Of a DNA stretch of 64,000 nucleotides, positions 7,401 to 15,715 are shown one piece after another (the first letter of the stretch is position 1; each line of letters opens with the position of its first letter). Below the pieces are notes generated by a model that saw only the letters and a program-made list of their open reading frames with translations, did no database searches and had not been told where the DNA came from. The stretch covers positions 62,001 through 126,000 of the forward strand of contig NZ_JAVTWB010000253.1 in assembly GCF_032229525.1 (NCBI RefSeq), read 5' to 3'. Source of the DNA: Accumulibacter sp032229525 (GTDB taxonomy: Bacteria > Pseudomonadota > Gammaproteobacteria > Burkholderiales > Rhodocyclaceae). Position numbers and translations under genes: made by a program.

Positions 7401-9545
7401 CTAGCCGCGGCGCCAGCTGTGGAAGCGTCCAACCCATTCGAGCAGTTTCTGCGGCGCGTGCGCCTTTTTCCAGTTGCCGGCGACGTATTTGTTGGCTTCG
7501 GCGAGGGTGGGGTAGATATGGATGGTGCCCAGGATCTTGTTCAGTCCGATACCGTGCCGCATGGCCAGGACATACTCGGCGATCAGGTCGCCAGCGTGTT
7601 CGCCGACGATGGTGACGCCGAGAATACGGTCCTTGCCGGGTACGGTGAGGACCTTGATGAAGCCGTGTGCTTCGCCGTCGGCGATCGCCCGGTCGAGATC
7701 GTCGAGGCCGTAGACCGTCACTTCATGGGCGATCTTGCGCTCGCTGGCCTCGGTTTCGTTGAGTCCGACGCGCGCCACCTCGGGTTCGACGAAGGTCGAC
7801 CAGGGAATCACCGAGTAGTCGGTGCGGAACTTGCGGAAAGGGTCGAACAGCGCATTGACTGCCGCGTACCAGGCCTGGTGTGCCGCCGTATGGGTGAACT
7901 GAAATGGTCCGGCGACATCGCCGGCAGCGTAGATATTCGGATATTTCGTTTGCAGGAACTCGTTGGTCTCGACTGTGCGTTTGGCAGCGATGCCCAGTTC
8001 CTCGAGGCCGTAGCCCTTCAGATTGGCCACCCGGCCGACAGCGACCAGCAGCGCGTCGAAGGGGATGCGCACCTCCTGGCCCTGATGCTCGGCGATCAGG
8101 ATCTTCTCGCCTTCCTCAATGACGAAAGCCTTGGCCTGGTGATTGACCAGCACGGCAATGCCTTCGGCGCGGAAACGCTGCATGACCAGTTCGGACACCT
8201 CCGGATCCTCGCGGACCATGATCCGTGGGCCCTGTTGCACTTGTGTCACCTTGGCGCCAAGGCGGGAGAAGGCCTGCGTCAGTTCGCAACCGATCGGGCC
8301 GCCGCCGAGCACCAGCAGCCGCCGGGGCAGTTCGCGCAGATCCCAGACGGTGTCGGAAGTCAGATAGCCGACTTCATCAAGACCCGGTAGCGGTGGCACG
8401 AAGGGGCGGCCGCCGGTAGCGATGACGATGCTGCGGGTGCTCAGGCGCTCGCTCTTGCCATTATTGCGAACGATGTCCACCTCCCACGGTGAGACGATTT
8501 TTGCCGTGCCTTCGATCACCTCTACGCCCAGCCCGGTGTAGCGTTCGACGGAATCATGCGGTTCGACGGTTTTGATGATCCGCTGCACGCGCGTCATCAC
8601 TTCGGCGAAGTCGAACTCCGCTTTGGCGTCGCGGATGCCGAACTCCTGCGAGCGCTGGATGTGCGACAGCAGCTTGGCCGAGCGGATCAGTGCCTTCGAC
8701 GGCACGCAGCCGGTGTTCAGGCAGTCACCGCCGAGCTTGTGCTTTTCCACCAAAGTCACCTTGGCCTTGACCGCCGCCGCGATGTAGGCGGTGACCAGAC
8801 CGGCCGAGCCGGCGCCGATGACCACCATGTTGCGGTCGAAGCGCGCCGGTTTCTGCCAGCCCGCGTAGACTTTCCGGGCGGCCAGCATCTCGACAATCTT
8901 CTTGGCGATCAGCGGAAAGACCCCGAGCAGCACAAACGACCCGAGCAGGCCGGGCGAGAGGATGCCTGAAAGCGAATCGATTTTTGCCAGCTGGGTGCCG
9001 GTATTCACATAGACCAGTGTGCCGGCGAGCATGCCGAGCTGGCTGACCCAGTAGAAGGTCCGCGTCTTGATCGGTGTCAGACCCATCAACAGGTTGATGG
9101 CGAAAAATGGGAAGACTGGTACCAGGCGCAAGGTGAACAGATAGAATCCACCGTCCTTCTCGACGCCGCTGTTGATCGCCCGCAGGCGGTCGCCGAAGCG
9201 TTTCTGTACCCAGTCGCGCAGCAGGAAGCGCGATGCCAGGAAGGCGAGGGTGGCACCGAGCGACGAGGCAAACGAAACCAGCAGCAAGCCCCAGAAGAGA
9301 CCGAAAACTGCACCACCGACCAGGGTCATCACCGCCGCGCCGGGCAGCGACAGGCCGGTCACGGCGACGTAGATGACGAAGAACGCCAGCGCCGCCTGCA
9401 ACGGATGGGTTACCCGCCAGGCCGCGATCGCCTCCTGCTGGCTCTTCAGGTAATCGAGGCTGAGGAAGCGCCCAAGGTCGAGAGCGAAGTAGGCCACTAT
9501 CAGGGCTGCCAGTGCGGCCATGAGCAGCAGTCGTCGAACATTCAT
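7401..9545 (-). CDS. TVP38/VTT membrane domain fused to mercuric-reductase-like flavin disulfide reductase
   Basis: A 714-residue two-part protein. Residues 1-225 are a membrane domain of the VTT (SNARE-associated/DedA-TVP38) type: a first helix near 5-25, GAAVMTLVGGAVFGLFWG near 70-87, and a FPFFAINLLMGLTPI loop near 145. Residues 238-714 form a class I pyridine nucleotide-disulfide oxidoreductase. It has an FAD Rossmann motif (VIGAGSAGLVTAY), the redox pair CLNTGC (cysteines about 276 and 281), an NAD(P) motif (VLGGGPIGCEL), the FAD-binding YAAGDVAG, and the C-terminal HIYPTLAEA with the catalytic His/Glu. The enzyme is probably held at the inner membrane; substrate unknown. No terminal Cys pair of true MerA is seen. 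Confidence 0.88.
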   Translation of the reverse strand: MNVRRLLLMAALAALIVAYFALDLGRFLSLDYLKSQQEAIAAWRVTHPLQAALAFFVIYVAVTGLSLPGAAVMTLVGGAVFGLFWGLLLVSFASSLGATLAFLASRFLLRDWVQKRFGDRLRAINSGVEKDGGFYLFTLRLVPVFPFFAINLLMGLTPIKTRTFYWVSQLGMLAGTLVYVNTGTQLAKIDSLSGILSPGLLGSFVLLGVFPLIAKKIVEMLAARKVYAGWQKPARFDRNMVVIGAGSAGLVTAYIAAAVKAKVTLVEKHKLGGDCLNTGCVPSKALIRSAKLLSHIQRSQEFGIRDAKAEFDFAEVMTRVQRIIKTVEPHDSVERYTGLGVEVIEGTAKIVSPWEVDIVRNNGKSERLSTRSIVIATGGRPFVPPLPGLDEVGYLTSDTVWDLRELPRRLLVLGGGPIGCELTQAFSRLGAKVTQVQQGPRIMVREDPEVSELVMQRFRAEGIAVLVNHQAKAFVIEEGEKILIAEHQGQEVRIPFDALLVAVGRVANLKGYGLEELGIAAKRTVETNEFLQTKYPNIYAAGDVAGPFQFTHTAAHQAWYAAVNALFDPFRKFRTDYSVIPWSTFVEPEVARVGLNETEASERKIAHEVTVYGLDDLDRAIADGEAHGFIKVLTVPGKDRILGVTIVGEHAGDLIAEYVLAMRHGIGLNKILGTIHIYPTLAEANKYVAGNWKKAHAPQKLLEWVGRFHSWRRG

Positions 9546-9633
9546 CGCGGTCTTCTCCGATCTTTGGTCTTGTTGTCAGTAGACCGTTCTGTCGGCCGGC
9601 GCCGCCGTCGTCTTACAGTGCCGGTCGCGGGCG

Positions 9634-10332
9634 CTACGCTTGGGCTGCAGGAAACAGGATAGGCGGCAGTTCGGAGAGGTCCTTGATTTCGCCGTCGGGC
9701 GTCGCCGGAATTCGCTCGGCGGCCTGGCCAAAGCGATTGCACCACAGGACACGGAAGCCAAAGGCTTTGGCCGAGTAGGCATCCCAAGCGTTCGACGAGA
9801 GGAAGCAGATCGCGTCCGGGGTGACCTGCAGGCGATCGGCGGCCAGGCCATAGACAGACGGATGCGGCTTGAAGACGCCGACGTCTTCGACCGAGAGCAC
9901 CGCGTCGAAGACGCCGTCGAGGCCGCTGCTCTCGACGACCGCCGCCAGCATGGCCGGTGTCCCGTTCGACAGAATCGCCAGCTTCATTCTCGCGGCTTTC
10001 AGCCGGTGCAGGGTCTCGGTCACTTCGGGATAGGTTCCCAGGTGCAGGTAGAGCTCCATCAGGCGGCTTCGCAGGTCGGGCCGATCGATCTTCAGCGTCG
10101 CCAGCGAAAAATCGAGCGCGTCGCCGGTAACCTGCCAGAAATCGGCATGTCGACCGCCGAGGCCGCGTAGCCAGGTGTATTGCAGCTGCTTCTGACGCCA
10201 GAGGTCCGAAAGGCGAAGCCAATCGTCCCCGAGTTCGTCTTTTGCCGCGAGTGCCGCGCTGTTGAAATCAAAGAGCGTGCCGTAGGCGTCGAAGACGCAG
10301 GCTTCGATGCCGTCCAGTTGCAGTTCTGTCAT
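9634..10332 (-). CDS. type II (S)-2-haloacid dehalogenase, HAD superfamily
   Basis: A 232-residue cytoplasmic enzyme predicted to hydrolyse L-2-haloacids to D-2-hydroxyacids. All diagnostic residues of the L-DEX group are present: nucleophile Asp in FDAYGTLFD, an Arg in WRQKQLQYTWLR (cap domain), LSNGTP, Lys and Tyr in FKPHPSVYG, and SSNAWD. This distinguishes it from general HAD phosphatases. A good GGGAGGA ribosome site precedes ATG. It lies 88 bases upstream of the VTT-reductase fusion and 81 bases downstream of arsS, same strand. The physiological substrate is inferred, not known. Confidence 0.88.
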   Translation of the reverse strand: MTELQLDGIEACVFDAYGTLFDFNSAALAAKDELGDDWLRLSDLWRQKQLQYTWLRGLGGRHADFWQVTGDALDFSLATLKIDRPDLRSRLMELYLHLGTYPEVTETLHRLKAARMKLAILSNGTPAMLAAVVESSGLDGVFDAVLSVEDVGVFKPHPSVYGLAADRLQVTPDAICFLSSNAWDAYSAKAFGFRVLWCNRFGQAAERIPATPDGEIKDLSELPPILFPAAQA

Positions 10333-10413
10333 GGTCAGTCCTCCCTTTTGTGCGCCTGGTGGCGGCCACGCGAGAAGGCCTTGTCCGCCGGTCGCGCGTC
10401 GCTTGCCGCTGAA

Positions 10414-11412
10414 TCAGAGGCCGCAGGTCGGCGCTGCGGCGACTTCGTCACCGAGCGCGCCGCCACAACTTGATCCCTGTCCCGCCGTGCAGCCGTAGCA
10501 GTGATCGGCGACCCGGATCGCGCAGCCTTCGACCGCCGCCGCGGTTACCTCGGTGATGTGCAGGCGAGGGCGACCGGGCTTGCCCATCGGCAGGCCGAGC
10601 TGCTGGTTGAAGTCGCAATCGTAAAGATAACCTTGCCAGTCGATCGACAGCAGGTTGCGGCACATCACCTGCTCGAGATTGTCGTCGCGGTGCGCGCTAC
10701 GCAGCAACTGCATGTAACTGTTGAACTGCCCCTTGGAGATGAGCATCGATCCGAAGCGCTGGATCGGCATGTTGCTCAGCGTGAACAGCTCGTTGAAGAC
10801 GATGCCGAACTCCCGCCCGAGGTGCTCCCGATAGGCGGCGGCCAGCGGCCTCTGCGGTGGCGGCAGCGTCGGTCCCTGCGGATTGAACACCAGGTTGAGC
10901 ACCAGATCACTGTCGGGCGCCGCGTAGCCCAGCGCGTTGAGCCGCTGCAGGCCGCGGATGCTGCCGTCGAAAGCGCCCTTGCCGCGTTGCCGGTCGACGT
11001 TCTCTTCGAGATAGCAGGGCAGTGAGGCGACCACTTCGACGCCATGCGCTGCCAGGAACTCAGCCAGATCTTCGTGGCCCGGTTCTTCGAGGATGGTCAG
11101 GTTGCAGCGGTCGATGACCCGCAGGCCGCGTTGTCGCCCAGCGACCACTAGCCGGCGAAAATGCCGGTTCAGCTCGGGCGCGCCGCCGGTCAGGTCGAGC
11201 ACCTTCACTTCGGGGCTGGCGGCGATGAAGGCCAGCACTGCATCGATCGTTTCCGCGGTCATCTCTTCCTTGCGCTGCGGGCCGGCATTGACGTGGCAAT
11301 GTAGGCAGCTCTGATTGCAGCGGTAACCGAGGTTGACCTGCAGGCTTTCGACCGAGCGCCGGCTCAGGGCCGGGAAGGTACTGATGGCGAGGAGGGGCAG
11401 GGTGGCGTGCAT
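10414..11412 (-). CDS. arsS: ArsS-like radical SAM protein (arsenosugar biosynthesis type)
   Basis: About 332 residues. The radical SAM cluster CNQSCLHCHV (CX3CX2C, about residues 32-39) is followed by DLTGGAPEL. The C-terminal DUF3641-type half carries CYGCTAGQGSSCGG, typical of the ArsS (seleno)protein family, which adds the 5'-deoxyadenosyl group in arsenosugar formation. Some relatives have selenocysteine near this end; here every site is an ordinary Cys and no in-frame TGA occurs. ATG at 11412 is chosen over an upstream start at 11538 because of a GGAGA ribosome site and the family N-terminus. No arsM methyltransferase is seen nearby, so the substrate is unproved. Confidence 0.85.
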   Translation of the reverse strand: MHATLPLLAISTFPALSRRSVESLQVNLGYRCNQSCLHCHVNAGPQRKEEMTAETIDAVLAFIAASPEVKVLDLTGGAPELNRHFRRLVVAGRQRGLRVIDRCNLTILEEPGHEDLAEFLAAHGVEVVASLPCYLEENVDRQRGKGAFDGSIRGLQRLNALGYAAPDSDLVLNLVFNPQGPTLPPPQRPLAAAYREHLGREFGIVFNELFTLSNMPIQRFGSMLISKGQFNSYMQLLRSAHRDDNLEQVMCRNLLSIDWQGYLYDCDFNQQLGLPMGKPGRPRLHITEVTAAAVEGCAIRVADHCYGCTAGQGSSCGGALGDEVAAAPTCGL

Positions 11413-11793
11413 GCTTGTTTTTCTCCGTTGGGTCGTCCCACCTTGGTCGACTGCTAACCATCTTTCCTTACACCACTGGGTCGCGCAGCATCGAGAAAAG
11501 GCGGTCGCCCGGCGACCAGACCGGTAACGATACGACATTCCCGGCGCTATTGCCGGATTCTCCGAGGTCGGGAAAGCGCGAAAACTGCTTACTCAAGCGC
11601 TGGGTGAACTCAGGGCTGTCAGCCAAAGAACACCTCTGTCCGACAGTAGCCGTACGACCCTGCGTCGGACAGTCTGAGCACCAACGGGCGGCGATCGTTG
11701 CGCAGGATTTGCGTCGGGTGGTCGCTACCGCTCGTTCGCTCAGGGCGGGGGCGCGGCACGGTGGCGCCAGGCCGCACCCCCGATGGCTTGCGA
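11413..11793. other. 381-base intergenic stretch
   Basis: Separates arsS from the ParB-like gene; both are on the - strand. It contains a GTCCGAC/GTCGGAC inverted repeat (11638-11644 and 11664-11670) without a T run, so I do not call it a terminator. No gene is seen. The arsS promoter is expected here but not identified. Confidence 0.35.
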
Positions 11794-12768
11794 TCAGTTA
11801 CAGCGCTTCGGCTGGGGAATCCCGGTCTGTACCGCCGGATTGTAGCCGGCGTCATTGCCCAGGGCCTTGGCCGCCTCCGGTGCCGCCGCGGCCTTCATCG
11901 CCAGGGGCAGAGCCTTGACCATCTGGTCATACTGATTGTCGAGGCACTTCTGATCCAGCGGGGTTTGCTGCGAGCAGGTGGGTTCACCGCCGAGCGCGGC
12001 CTTCACCTCGGGGACGCTGCCGAGGTAGGCGCCCCACTTGAACTCGAGGAAGTAGACCGTCGCTGGTGCGCAGGTCGCGGTCTCGTGGAACTTGTCCTCG
12101 CAGCTCAGTTCGTCGTCGTCCCTGGCGGCGCCGGGAGGGTCGCATTTGACGTAGCCGCAGCTGCCCCGTACCCAGGCCGACAGGGTGCGCAGCGGATCGT
12201 CCTGCAAGGTACTGATGCTTTTTGGCAGCTGACTTGGCTTGATATCCTCGCCGGCGGGGTTCTTCAGCCAGACGTCGTGCTCCTTGGCCATCAACGCCCA
12301 GAAAGCGTCCTTGTGCATGGCGGACCAGTCGTTGAGCAGGTAGGCGTTGACCTTTTTCTCCTTGTCCTTGATGTCCGCATTCCAGACGGCGGTGGACAGG
12401 TGATGGTGGTCGGTCAGATAGAACACGCCCCCGGGTCCGCGCACCAGCGGGACCCAGCGGTTATCCGCGAGCAGGTACTTCTCGAGTTTTCCGGCTTTGG
12501 CCTTGCCCGAAATCTTTGCCGCCTTGCATTCCACGGCGTCCATCCCGACGGCCGACTGGGTCGGGTGGAGGTCTTGCACATCAATGACACAGCCCCGCTT
12601 CTTCTTCTCCTTGAGGGTGATGATCCCATCATCCGGTCTGGCGACCTTGGTCTTGTTGCCGCACTTGGGAAGCGCGCTGTCCTCGTGGTCCTTGCTCTTC
12701 TTGGCGTCAGCCGCCCCCGACAATCCGATCATCATCAATCCCGAAAGCATCATGGTGATAGCACGCAT
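11794..12768 (-). CDS. secreted ParB-like (ParBc_2) protein
   Basis: A 324-residue protein with a signal peptide (residues 1-22, ending at GAADA). The segment from about 66 to 135 matches the ParBc_2 pattern of putative ParB-like nuclease proteins: DLHPTQSAVGMDAV, then VPLVRGPGGVFYLTDHHHL with a His triplet. The C-terminal part has at least eight cysteines, consistent with disulfides outside the cytoplasm. An AGGAGAGA ribosome site supports the start. A role in chromosome partitioning is unlikely for an exported protein; nuclease activity is a family guess. No functional partner is visible beside it. Confidence 0.75.
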   Translation of the reverse strand: MRAITMMLSGLMMIGLSGAADAKKSKDHEDSALPKCGNKTKVARPDDGIITLKEKKKRGCVIDVQDLHPTQSAVGMDAVECKAAKISGKAKAGKLEKYLLADNRWVPLVRGPGGVFYLTDHHHLSTAVWNADIKDKEKKVNAYLLNDWSAMHKDAFWALMAKEHDVWLKNPAGEDIKPSQLPKSISTLQDDPLRTLSAWVRGSCGYVKCDPPGAARDDDELSCEDKFHETATCAPATVYFLEFKWGAYLGSVPEVKAALGGEPTCSQQTPLDQKCLDNQYDQMVKALPLAMKAAAAPEAAKALGNDAGYNPAVQTGIPQPKRCN

Positions 12769-13034
12769 CGCGTCTCTCCTCTGTTAAACCAACGTGAAAC
12801 AGCTGTGGATCGGCATTGTTGCCGGGCCGTCGGGAGTATCGGCGGCGAGAGAAAGCAAGTCAATTGCCGCTGCGCTCAGCGCGGTGGCATATGCAGGCGC
12901 TGGGGCCGGGACGACAGCACGCGGTCGGTGTGCGGGCGAATCGAGGATTGCCGCGCGGGTGGCTACCGGTCGTGCGCCAGGACCGGTTGCCGATCAGCTG
13001 TGTGAACGCCGGCAGAACACCCGGGCACCCGTCG

Positions 13035-13400
13035 TCACGGGGTCCGCAGGGTGGCGATTCGGTACTCGGTGAGCAAGCGATCAGCACGGGCGGAGTGGGC
13101 TCTCCCCTTGCCCTTGGTCAGGTAGGCGGGTGTTGCCTCACGCCCGCACCAGGCGACAATCACGTCGGGGTCACTGGGGTGCTCGGGCAGATAGCTGCTG
13201 AGATCGTACACTTGGCCACCGATCGCCATCCAGCAATCGTCCGGCGTCTTGTGCCTGGCGACTTCAGCGAGCGAATGAGCCTTGCTGGTGGTGACGGGAG
13301 GAAGCGCCTGCGGCGCGGCTGGCAGCCACAAGTCGCTTGCCGCGAAGCCGAGTACGACCAGCCAGAACGACGCGGTGGCGAATAGGAATAGTGGGCGCAT
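13035..13400 (-). CDS. membrane-anchored cytochrome b5-like heme protein
   Basis: 121 residues: one N-terminal membrane helix (about 4-22), then a cytochrome b5 fold. Key segments are the HKTPDDCWMAIGGQVYDLSSY start, the first heme histidine in PEHPSDPD (HP-S-D rather than the usual HPGG) and a second histidine in GRAHSARAD. It is expected to carry electrons. The ATG at 13400 overlaps the stop codon of the flavocytochrome gene by one base, so the two are probably translated together. An upstream ATG at 13499 would read through that gene and is rejected. Confidence 0.82.
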   Translation of the reverse strand: MRPLFLFATASFWLVVLGFAASDLWLPAAPQALPPVTTSKAHSLAEVARHKTPDDCWMAIGGQVYDLSSYLPEHPSDPDVIVAWCGREATPAYLTKGKGRAHSARADRLLTEYRIATLRTP

Positions 13401-14674
13401 CAGCGGAAGTCGAAGGTCTCGAAGTGGATGGCGACGCTGGCGACCCCGCGCTGCCGCAGGGCGGTGCCAATGGTGGCCAGCAGCGGCGGCGGCCCGCACA
13501 TGTGGACTTGCCGGTCGTTCAGGCGGGACACCTGCTGGAGCAGGCGATCGACGTCGGGCGCCTGGTCACCGGAAGCATCGGTGAGCAGTTCGAACAGCGG
13601 GTCTGCGCTGGCCAGGTCGCCGAGCTCTTCGAGGAATGCCGCTTCGGCGTCATTGCGATAGAGGTACAGCAGGGTCGTCGGCTGGCTGCAGCGCTGCCCT
13701 CGCAAGCTGGCCATGAACGGGGTGATGCCGATGCCGCCGGCCACCCAGAGCTGTGGCAGCGAACGCGTGTCGTCGAGGAAGGTGCCGAAGGGGCCTTCGA
13801 GGCGCACCAGCACGCCCGGCTCGACCGCCTGCAGGCGCCGAGAACACGGCCCGAGCGCCTTGACGGTGACCCGCAGCCGGCCCTCGGCTTCAAGACCGCT
13901 GACGGTGAACGGATGGTATTCGCCGCAGCCGCGATAGTTCAGGCCGTCACCGAAAGCCACGAGCACGAACTGACCGGGCGCCACCACCAGCGCTGCGGCG
14001 CAGGGCGCCAGCGAAGCTTCGATCGTTCCCCGTGCCTGTGGCTGGACCTGGGTGACCCGATAGGGATGCGCAGCCAGGCCGAGATCAGTGGCCAGCAGGC
14101 GCCAGCCGAGGGCGGCGGCCGCCATGATCAGCAGCGCGAGGAGCAAGCTGTCATTGCCGAGCAGCACGTACACGTGCGTCAAGCCCAGCACGACGCCGGC
14201 GCCGAGCACGAAATGGAAGGCCCGCCAGCGGCGGTAGGGCAGGTGCAGGGCGAAAGTCGTCGCCAGGCCGAACATCAATAGCAGCAGGCCGGCCCAGCCG
14301 AGCCACAATGGCCACGACTGCGCGAGGGGCGTCAGCGTTTGCCAGGCGCGGCGCGGATCCTCGCTCCAGCCGTCGAGCGCCAGGGCCAGCGGGTGGCAGA
14401 GCAGCAGCAGGTAGGCGCCAAGGCCGCAGCGGTGATGCCAGCGGTAGCTTAGCTCGAGGCCTCCGAGCAGCCGCGTCAGCTGCGCCTCGCGGATCATCAG
14501 CAACAGACTGGCGACCAGTAGCCCCGTACCCGCCCAGCCGCTGACGATGGCGGCCGTACGCCACGGGGTCAGGTCGTCCGGGAAGGCCCAAGAGACGCTG
14601 GCGAGCGTGATCACGAGAGCTATCAATGGCGCGACGAGGCTGCGCGGTGCTGCGCCGGACGACGGGAAGCTCAC
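13400..14674 (-). CDS. ferric-reductase-like transmembrane flavocytochrome
   Basis: 424 residues. The N-terminal half has about six membrane helices of the ferric reductase/NOX type with paired heme histidines (RWHHRCG and LLCHPLAL; RAFHFVLG and LTHVYVL). The C-terminal half is an FNR-like module: FAD-binding EYHPFTVSG, NAD(P)-binding VAGGIGITPFM, and HMCGPPPLL near the end. It probably moves electrons from NAD(P)H through FAD and two hemes across the inner membrane. GTG at 14674 is chosen since it overlaps the preceding stop (GTGA). It is the middle gene of a three-gene unit with the small periplasmic protein and cytochrome b5. Confidence 0.85.
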   Translation of the reverse strand: MSFPSSGAAPRSLVAPLIALVITLASVSWAFPDDLTPWRTAAIVSGWAGTGLLVASLLLMIREAQLTRLLGGLELSYRWHHRCGLGAYLLLLCHPLALALDGWSEDPRRAWQTLTPLAQSWPLWLGWAGLLLLMFGLATTFALHLPYRRWRAFHFVLGAGVVLGLTHVYVLLGNDSLLLALLIMAAAALGWRLLATDLGLAAHPYRVTQVQPQARGTIEASLAPCAAALVVAPGQFVLVAFGDGLNYRGCGEYHPFTVSGLEAEGRLRVTVKALGPCSRRLQAVEPGVLVRLEGPFGTFLDDTRSLPQLWVAGGIGITPFMASLRGQRCSQPTTLLYLYRNDAEAAFLEELGDLASADPLFELLTDASGDQAPDVDRLLQQVSRLNDRQVHMCGPPPLLATIGTALRQRGVASVAIHFETFDFR

Positions 14675-14988
14675 TGTAACTTGCCGCGCGCGCGCAGTTT
14701 TTCGCAGCCGGACTGGCTCGGCCGTTCGAGAACGACGCCTGCCCGGGCGGCTCGCCGGGCCATTTCGGCGTGCTGCCTGTCCTGATACGCCTTGCACTCC
14801 TGGTAGCTCTCGAAACTGCGCATCTGCCGCTGGTGCTCGACGCGCTCGTCGGGCGTCATGAACTGCCAGCCAGCGGTGTTCTGGCGAGCCGCGTGCCAGG
14901 GGCCTTCTGCACGCGCGCCAGCGATCGATGGCAGCAACAGGGCAGCGGCCAGCAGGGTCTTCAGCGTCTTGATTGCGCGCCTGTTCAT
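14671..14988 (-). CDS. small predicted periplasmic protein of unknown function
   Basis: 105 residues with a signal peptide (1-27, ending at AGARA). The mature part is short, polar and helical, with two cysteines about 32 residues apart (YQECKAYQ and SGCEKLR). The family is not one I can name. It overlaps the flavocytochrome start by four bases, so it is probably the first gene of that operon and may assist or modulate it. Lone-standing function is unknown. Confidence 0.65.
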   Translation of the reverse strand: MNRRAIKTLKTLLAAALLLPSIAGARAEGPWHAARQNTAGWQFMTPDERVEHQRQMRSFESYQECKAYQDRQHAEMARRAARAGVVLERPSQSGCEKLRARGKLQ

Positions 14989-15715
14989 CGATCAGCGTTC
15001 CGCAAGCTCGTGTTTCGCAGCGACGGGCATAACGGAGAGCTGCCACGGTTGGGCGCGGTCGTGCGACCAGGACGAGCTGACTCTCGGGATTCCTTCATGA
15101 GTCTGACCGGCGTGAATGGTGTGACGGCAAACAGCTCAAGCCGCGCCGCGGCAGAGCTACGGGACTATTTAACCACACTGTCTGGTCTTGCGCAGTTGGG
15201 TAATCCGTCGTCTGTACGATGCGCCGCGGACCGGGCCGACGCCATCGCTTTGGCACCGCTTCAATCAACAGGGCCGCGCATCAGTGCGTGAGTCGGGATG
15301 GCGCATGTGACCGCCTTGCCACAGCGGGCTCGGCAGGGCCTGCTTTGGGGGGCCAGTGTCTGGTGGCCGGAAGGCGTGGCGGGGGCGCGCCTGCACGGCA
15401 CGGGTTTCGACCCTCGAAATATTGCTGTAGAATCGTGCCTTTTTCGTATGCGGCGCGGTGGAATGACAGCGCGGATGCGAAGCCGGAGTCGGCGGAGTTT
15501 CCCGATGGCGTGTGTTTGCCGGCCGACGGGTGTTGCGCGAGCATACGCCCATACCGATGGCCCAGCGAATCCTCGCGGTTCCAGCGATTGCCTGAGAACA
15601 GAATGGTTTCTGCATCTTTGATCTGGCTGCTCAGCGCCGCATTGTCCGTCGGCGAGGCTTCTTTTGGCCGCGCCAGGGTCCACTCACCTTTCAGCCCGTA
15701 TCACAAGGATTCTTA
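14989..15715. other. 727-base intergenic stretch before tig
   Basis: Divergent region between the flavocytochrome operon and tig. Open frames here lack recognisable domains, overlap one another on both strands, and look like chance frames in GC-rich DNA. A promoter-like TAGAAT lies at 15428-15433. No small RNA or riboswitch was recognised. Confidence 0.4.
15405..15433 (+). promoter_or_regulatory. possible promoter of the tig-clpPX operon
   Basis: TAGAAT at 15428-15433 with weak TTTCGA at 15405-15410, spacer 17. The -10 is the same form used before tRNA-Ser and acpP in this window. It would give a leader of about 275 bases before tig, so a closer promoter may also exist. Confidence 0.35.

Noticed and set aside
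11638..11670. GTCCGAC/GTCGGAC inverted repeat
   Set aside because: Seven-base stem with a long loop, no T run, no context; likely chance.
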